This document shows positions 60,766 to 64,000 of a DNA stretch of 64,000 nucleotides, one piece after another. The DNA is from Bog-473 sp963730395. GTDB taxonomy: Bacteria > Actinomycetota > Acidimicrobiia > Acidimicrobiales > RAAP-2. The DNA is taken from positions 124,001-188,000 of the forward strand of contig CAVSSK010000011.1 in NCBI GenBank assembly GCA_963730395.1. Reading direction: 5' to 3'. The notes below the pieces were generated by a model. It did not search any database, had not been told where the DNA came from, and worked only from the letters and a program-made list of their open reading frames with translations. How positions within the stretch are numbered: the stretch's first letter is position 1; each line of letters starts with the position of its first letter. Position numbers and translations under genes: made by a program.

Positions 60766-61545
60766 ATGGAAGTTCTCAGCGAGAAGGTGGAGCAAGGCGT
60801 CGTAGAGCAACGCTTCAAATTGCAGGTCGACGATGAGACGGTCCCCGGAATCCGCTGGTGCCGTGAGGGCGCCAAGGTACCCCGCCCGACGATCTTGATC
60901 GGACACGGCGGTACACAGCACAAACGAGTCCCGAACGTGCTCGGCCTGGCACGCCGCTTTGTGCGGCATCTCGGTTACTCAGCCGTCGCCCTGGATGCGC
61001 CCGGTCACGGGGAGCGCACGGACCCCGAGAATGCGGAGCGACGCCGCCGGGCGATCCAGGATCGCATCGCAGCAGGCCCTGGGGCGGGTGCCTTCGACCT
61101 TGGACCGGAAGAAGCCGCGGAGTGGGTCGAGCGCACCACCAAGGGGATCGCGGAGTGGCGCGTGCTCCTCGACGGCCTCGACGAGCAGGGAGAAGGGCCA
61201 CGGTATGGCTACTGGGGAGTGTCGATGGGGACGGCGATCGGTCTTCCATTCGTGGCGTCTGAGCCTCGCGTCGGCGCCGCGCTCTTCGGGCTGGCGGGGC
61301 TTGGGATCGGGCCCGGCGCCGAGCGGTTCGAACAAGCTGCGCGCGAACTCACGATCCCCGTAATGCTCGTCCTTCAGTGGAATGACGAATTGGTCAGTCC
61401 GACATCCGGCCTTTCACTGTTCGACGCAATCGGTTCGACCGAGAAGACCTTGCACATCAACCCAGGCGGACACGTACAGATTCCACTCTTCGAGAGGGAT
61501 GCTTACGAAGCCTTCTTCCTGCGTCACCTCGGGCCAGCTGGATAA
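60766..61545 (+). CDS. Alpha/beta hydrolase (dienelactone-hydrolase/prolyl-oligopeptidase-like)
   Basis: A 259-residue hydrolase. Oxyanion region TILIGHGGTQHKR, LDAPGHGERTDP, nucleophile Ser153 in GYWGVSMGTAIGLPF, acid Asp in QWNDELVSPTSG and His in NPGGHVQIPLFE, so the triad is complete. ATG 60766 is chosen because the conserved part follows at normal distance; GTG 60727 would add 13 residues. It shares the repeat-bounded segment with the HAD gene, from which it is divergent. Confidence 0.85.
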   Translation: MEVLSEKVEQGVVEQRFKLQVDDETVPGIRWCREGAKVPRPTILIGHGGTQHKRVPNVLGLARRFVRHLGYSAVALDAPGHGERTDPENAERRRRAIQDRIAAGPGAGAFDLGPEEAAEWVERTTKGIAEWRVLLDGLDEQGEGPRYGYWGVSMGTAIGLPFVASEPRVGAALFGLAGLGIGPGAERFEQAARELTIPVMLVLQWNDELVSPTSGLSLFDAIGSTEKTLHINPGGHVQIPLFERDAYEAFFLRHLGPAG

Positions 61546-61621
61546 CCCAGGACTTACAACACCAGACTGACTGACCCGCCAGGTTGAACAGCCTCTGGGC
61601 AACCGAGCCTCGGTGCGCCAG

Positions 61622-61643
61622 GGATGCCCCACTACGCCGGTTA
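61622..61643 (+). repeat. Boundary repeat copy at the truncation point of a phosphotransferase gene
   Basis: GGATGCCCCACTACGCCGGTTA matches the copy at 53270 (extended to GGTTA) with three mismatches in 22. It lies immediately beyond the point where the phosphotransferase remnant loses similarity. Confidence 0.6.
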
Positions 61644-61654
61644 GGCGCGGCGGG

Positions 61655-62060
61655 TCATGCCTATGGGATTTCTCTTGCGTGCGCATGGAACGGTGGCAAA
61701 CCGATCTTGGTCTGACCCAAGGCAATGTGGAGCCTGAGAAGTGAGCCAGCGAGCTCTTCGGGTGGTAACTGGAGCTCGGTCTGGTCCCTCGAGCCGCTCC
61801 CAGAGAGTGACGACGAAGCCGGTGCCAGCATGCTGGACCGGCCGTGTTCCTGTCATCGGCCGTGAGATTTCTGCTCCGAGTTCATTGAGCTCGACCGCCA
61901 CTGCGTACTCAAGACGAACCTCGTCTTGTGAATGTGCTCGCCGGGCCGGGGCGCTACCTACTACAGACCGGCTCCGGTCCCACCTCAGGCGTCCAGTTGC
62001 CCACGTCGATGGCGCATCGTATCTGTCAACCAAACGGATGGCACGGACGAGGTGGTTCAT
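61655..62060 (-). pseudogene. Aminoglycoside-phosphotransferase-family fragment
   Basis: On the minus strand RLEYAVAVELNELGAEISRP and VQHAGTGFVVTLWERLEGPD match the N-lobe of APH-type kinases. A shifted frame continues SLRLHIALGQTKIGLPPF and HAHARE, then stops. The catalytic loop and C-lobe are missing; similarity ends about 15 bases from the boundary repeat at 61622-61643. It is an N-terminal remnant cut by a rearrangement. Confidence 0.6.
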
Positions 62061-62150
62061 CTGACGGTTCCCGGCCCGGTGGATGACGCGCCGTGCTTCG
62101 CGCCGTCGGGGTCCCGGCCGTCCCTCCCGGGTGGCCCCACCTCGGGTGTG

Positions 62151-62912
62151 TCAGCCCGGCAACCGGCGCCACACCGACTGGGGGAGCAGCCGCAGGAAGG
62201 AGAAGACCCATCGCAGCAGTCCCGGAGACCAGATCACCGACTGGCCGCGTTCGACGCCGCGCACGATGTCGGATGCGACGCGATCGGGGTCGACCGCGAA
62301 CGGGGCGGCCGGGCGTCCCGCCGTCATCTTGGTGCGCACGAACCCGGGTCGGACGATGTGCACCGTCACGCCGCTCCCGCGCAGCGCCTCGCTCAAGCCA
62401 ATGGCGAAGCCGTCGAGGCCGGCCTTGGCCGAGCCGTACACGTAATTGGAGCGCCGGACCCGGTAGCCGGCGACGGAGGACAGGACGATGATGCGGCCGT
62501 GGCCCTGTCGCCTGAGGGCCTCCGCAGCCACGGAGAGCGCGGCGGCGGGCCAGGCGAAGTTGACCGTCACCATGCGGGCGATCCGCTGCGGGTCGGCCTC
62601 GTCCTCTTCTTGGTGCCCCAGCTCCCCGACGGCAACGATGACCAGGTCGACGGCCTCACCGGCAGCCTCGAAGCAGCGGACGACCGTCTTGTCGGCGCCG
62701 TCGGCCTCCGTGGCGTCGAACAGGACCGTCTCGACGCGGGGCACGGAGCGCCGTAGCTGCTCTGCCGCATGCTCGAGCGAGACATGGTCGCGCCCGGCCA
62801 GGACCGCCGACCGGCAACGCTCTTTGGCCTGCTGCGCCAGGAGCTCGCGAGCGATGTCCGAGGTCCCTCCCAGTACGACGACCGATTGGGGGCGACCGAA
62901 GGCGTCGTTCAT
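62151..62912 (-). CDS. dprE2: Decaprenylphospho-beta-D-erythro-pentofuranosid-2-ulose 2-reductase (SDR)
   Basis: A 253-residue SDR. N-terminal VVVLGGTSDIARELLAQQAK, NxxxW-type FAWPAAALSVAAEAL, catalytic Ser-Tyr-Lys in SSVAGYRVRRSNYVYGSAK and the tail RWVFSFLRLLPQSVWRRLPG are typical of DprE2. It reduces the keto intermediate made by DprE1, giving decaprenyl-phosphoryl-arabinose for cell-wall arabinan. ATG 62912 overlaps the dprE1 stop (ATGA), showing the usual dprE1-dprE2 operon. Confidence 0.9.
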   Translation of the reverse strand: MNDAFGRPQSVVVLGGTSDIARELLAQQAKERCRSAVLAGRDHVSLEHAAEQLRRSVPRVETVLFDATEADGADKTVVRCFEAAGEAVDLVIVAVGELGHQEEDEADPQRIARMVTVNFAWPAAALSVAAEALRRQGHGRIIVLSSVAGYRVRRSNYVYGSAKAGLDGFAIGLSEALRGSGVTVHIVRPGFVRTKMTAGRPAAPFAVDPDRVASDIVRGVERGQSVIWSPGLLRWVFSFLRLLPQSVWRRLPG

Positions 62913-64000
62913 CGTGCCAGGCCGAGCCGGCGGGTCAGGTCGGAGGCGAGGACGCCCTCAGGATCCACCCGCCGGCAGACCGCCATCATCTCGGCCAGCC
63001 TGGGGTACATGACCGGCAGCAGGTCCGGCCGCAGGCGGGCGTCCTTGGCCAGGTAGACGCGGCCGCCTGCCCCGGCGACCAGGTCGTCGAGGTCGTCGAG
63101 GAGCGCCGGCAGGCCCGGGGGGCCGAGCGGGAAGTCGAGCGCCAAGGTCCATCCCTCCTGGCTGAAGGAGAGCGGCCCGGGGGTCCCGGGACCGAACCGC
63201 TTCAAGACCGCGAGGAACGAGGGCATCCCCGACGACGCGATCGCGGCCACGGCTTCCTCCACGACGTCACCGCGTTGGGGGGCGACGGCGAACTGGTACT
63301 GCACGAATCCGTCGGGACCGTACAGGAGGTTCCAGCGGCCTACGCCGTCGAGTGGGTGGAAGAAGCCACCGAGGGGGCGCAGCGAACCTTCGGCCGCCGA
63401 CGACGCCCGGAACCACGCCTCGTTCAACGCACGGACGGACATCCGGTTGACGAGCCGACGGGGAGCCGATCGCGGCACACGGAGCCTGGGATCGCCCGGG
63501 ATCTCACGGCTGCGCCCACGCAAGCGGTCGGGGAGCGCTCCCGAGGGGGCGTGGTCACCACGCGTGAGGATCGACCGATGGCCGTCGTTCCTGTGTCCGA
63601 GGCAGTCGAGCCATGCCACGCTGTAGCGGTAGCGATGATCGGTCGCCTCCATGGTGGACATCAGGTCACCGAGCCTCGTGAAGCGCTCACTGTCGACCAG
63701 CATCCACGACGTCTCGATCGGGATCAGACGCAGGGTGGCGCTGACCACGACTCCCGTCATACCCATCCCGCCCGCCGTGGCCCAGAACAGGTCGGCGTCG
63801 TTGTCCGGGGACACGGTGAAGGTGCCGGCCGGCGTGGCGAGCGTCATCTCGACCACGTGGCGGGCGAAGCTGCCGTCGCGGTGGTGGTTCTTCCCGTGGA
63901 CGTCCGCGGCGATGGCGCCGCCCACCGACACGTAGCGGGTTCCTGGCGTGACCGCCACGAACCAGCCCGAAGGGATGATGGTCCGCATGAGGTCGTGCAG
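62909..64000 (-). CDS. dprE1: Decaprenylphosphoryl-beta-D-ribose 2'-oxidase, N-terminus outside window
   Basis: The frame is open to the right edge and covers 363 residues of a flavoprotein of about 450. FAD-binding region GTRYVSVGGAIAADVHGKNH with TAGGMGMTGVVVSATLRL; substrate domain FGPGTPGPLSF, GWTLALDFPLG; catalytic Lys in GGRVYLAKDAR; C-terminus VDPEGVLASDLTRRLGL. At the place of M. tuberculosis Cys387 (GWNICVDFP), the benzothiazinone target, this protein has Ala (GWTLALDFP; codon at 63140-63142). It oxidises decaprenyl-phosphoryl-ribose in the arabinan precursor pathway. Confidence 0.92.
   Translation of the reverse strand: MHDLMRTIIPSGWFVAVTPGTRYVSVGGAIAADVHGKNHHRDGSFARHVVEMTLATPAGTFTVSPDNDADLFWATAGGMGMTGVVVSATLRLIPIETSWMLVDSERFTRLGDLMSTMEATDHRYRYSVAWLDCLGHRNDGHRSILTRGDHAPSGALPDRLRGRSREIPGDPRLRVPRSAPRRLVNRMSVRALNEAWFRASSAAEGSLRPLGGFFHPLDGVGRWNLLYGPDGFVQYQFAVAPQRGDVVEEAVAAIASSGMPSFLAVLKRFGPGTPGPLSFSQEGWTLALDFPLGPPGLPALLDDLDDLVAGAGGRVYLAKDARLRPDLLPVMYPRLAEMMAVCRRVDPEGVLASDLTRRLGLAR

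Overview
The window comes from a GC-rich actinobacterium. Evidence: strong G/C bias at third codon positions, many GTG starts, stop/start overlaps (ATGA, GTGA, TAGTG), an F420-type LLM oxidoreductase, a DprE1/DprE2 pair at the right edge, and several promoters that place the start codon directly behind a -10 box or operator (leaderless-looking). A lineage such as Acidimicrobiia is possible, but I cannot prove it from sequence alone. No rRNA, tRNA or CRISPR array was found.

0-19 kb is sugar catabolism. A galactose block (end of a GH2 beta-galactosidase, galT, an inositol-monophosphatase-family gene, a galactokinase-like GHMP kinase) converges on a tightly packed xylose operon (xylA, xylB, GH43 xylosidase, lacI) with a LacI-type operator upstream of xylA. 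A Gfo/Idh/MocA dehydrogenase diverges from it. Next is a hexuronate block: uxaC and uidA (beta-glucuronidase, two frameshifts) behind a perfect palindrome, a second lacI, and a fructuronate-reductase-type gene translationally coupled to a LarA-family nickel-pincer protein. No mannonate dehydratase is present, so LarA may epimerise mannonate to gluconate.

17-25 kb holds an NhaA-thioredoxin fusion, a flavin disulfide reductase, a CYTH-CHAD protein, two small genes and a large putative esterase. 25-41 kb is a catabolic island: acyl-CoA ligase, TetR regulator, three SDRs, fused E1 2-oxoacid dehydrogenase, acyl-CoA dehydrogenase, amidohydrolase, cyclase-family hydrolase, Baeyer-Villiger-type monooxygenase, Rieske oxygenase, SnoaL-like partner, F420 LLM enzyme and class II aldolase. 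Three divergent promoters in it share one operator sequence, which suggests a single TetR regulon for breaking down a cyclic compound through CoA thioesters. 41-49 kb is mixed housekeeping and regulation (DksA-like protein, membrane proteins, PAS-GGDEF-EAL protein, zinc-ribbon proteins, an aminoglycoside-phosphotransferase-family kinase).

49.5-62.1 kb is an accessory, decaying region. It has a broken IS3 transposase, a pair of frameshifted tyrosine recombinases inside imperfect inverted repeats with a hairpin over the first ribosome binding site, several copies of a GGGTGTCCCAGTACGCCGG-like sequence at module boundaries, and many broken genes (DsrE, C45 acyltransferase-like hydrolase, patatin, quinone-oxidoreductase-like, phosphotransferase) beside a few intact ones (HxlR regulator, HAD phosphatase, alpha/beta hydrolase). 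The backbone resumes at 62.15 kb with dprE2-dprE1. Single-base indels also break a few otherwise sound genes elsewhere (uidA, cyclase, aldolase), so some frameshifts may be assembly errors.
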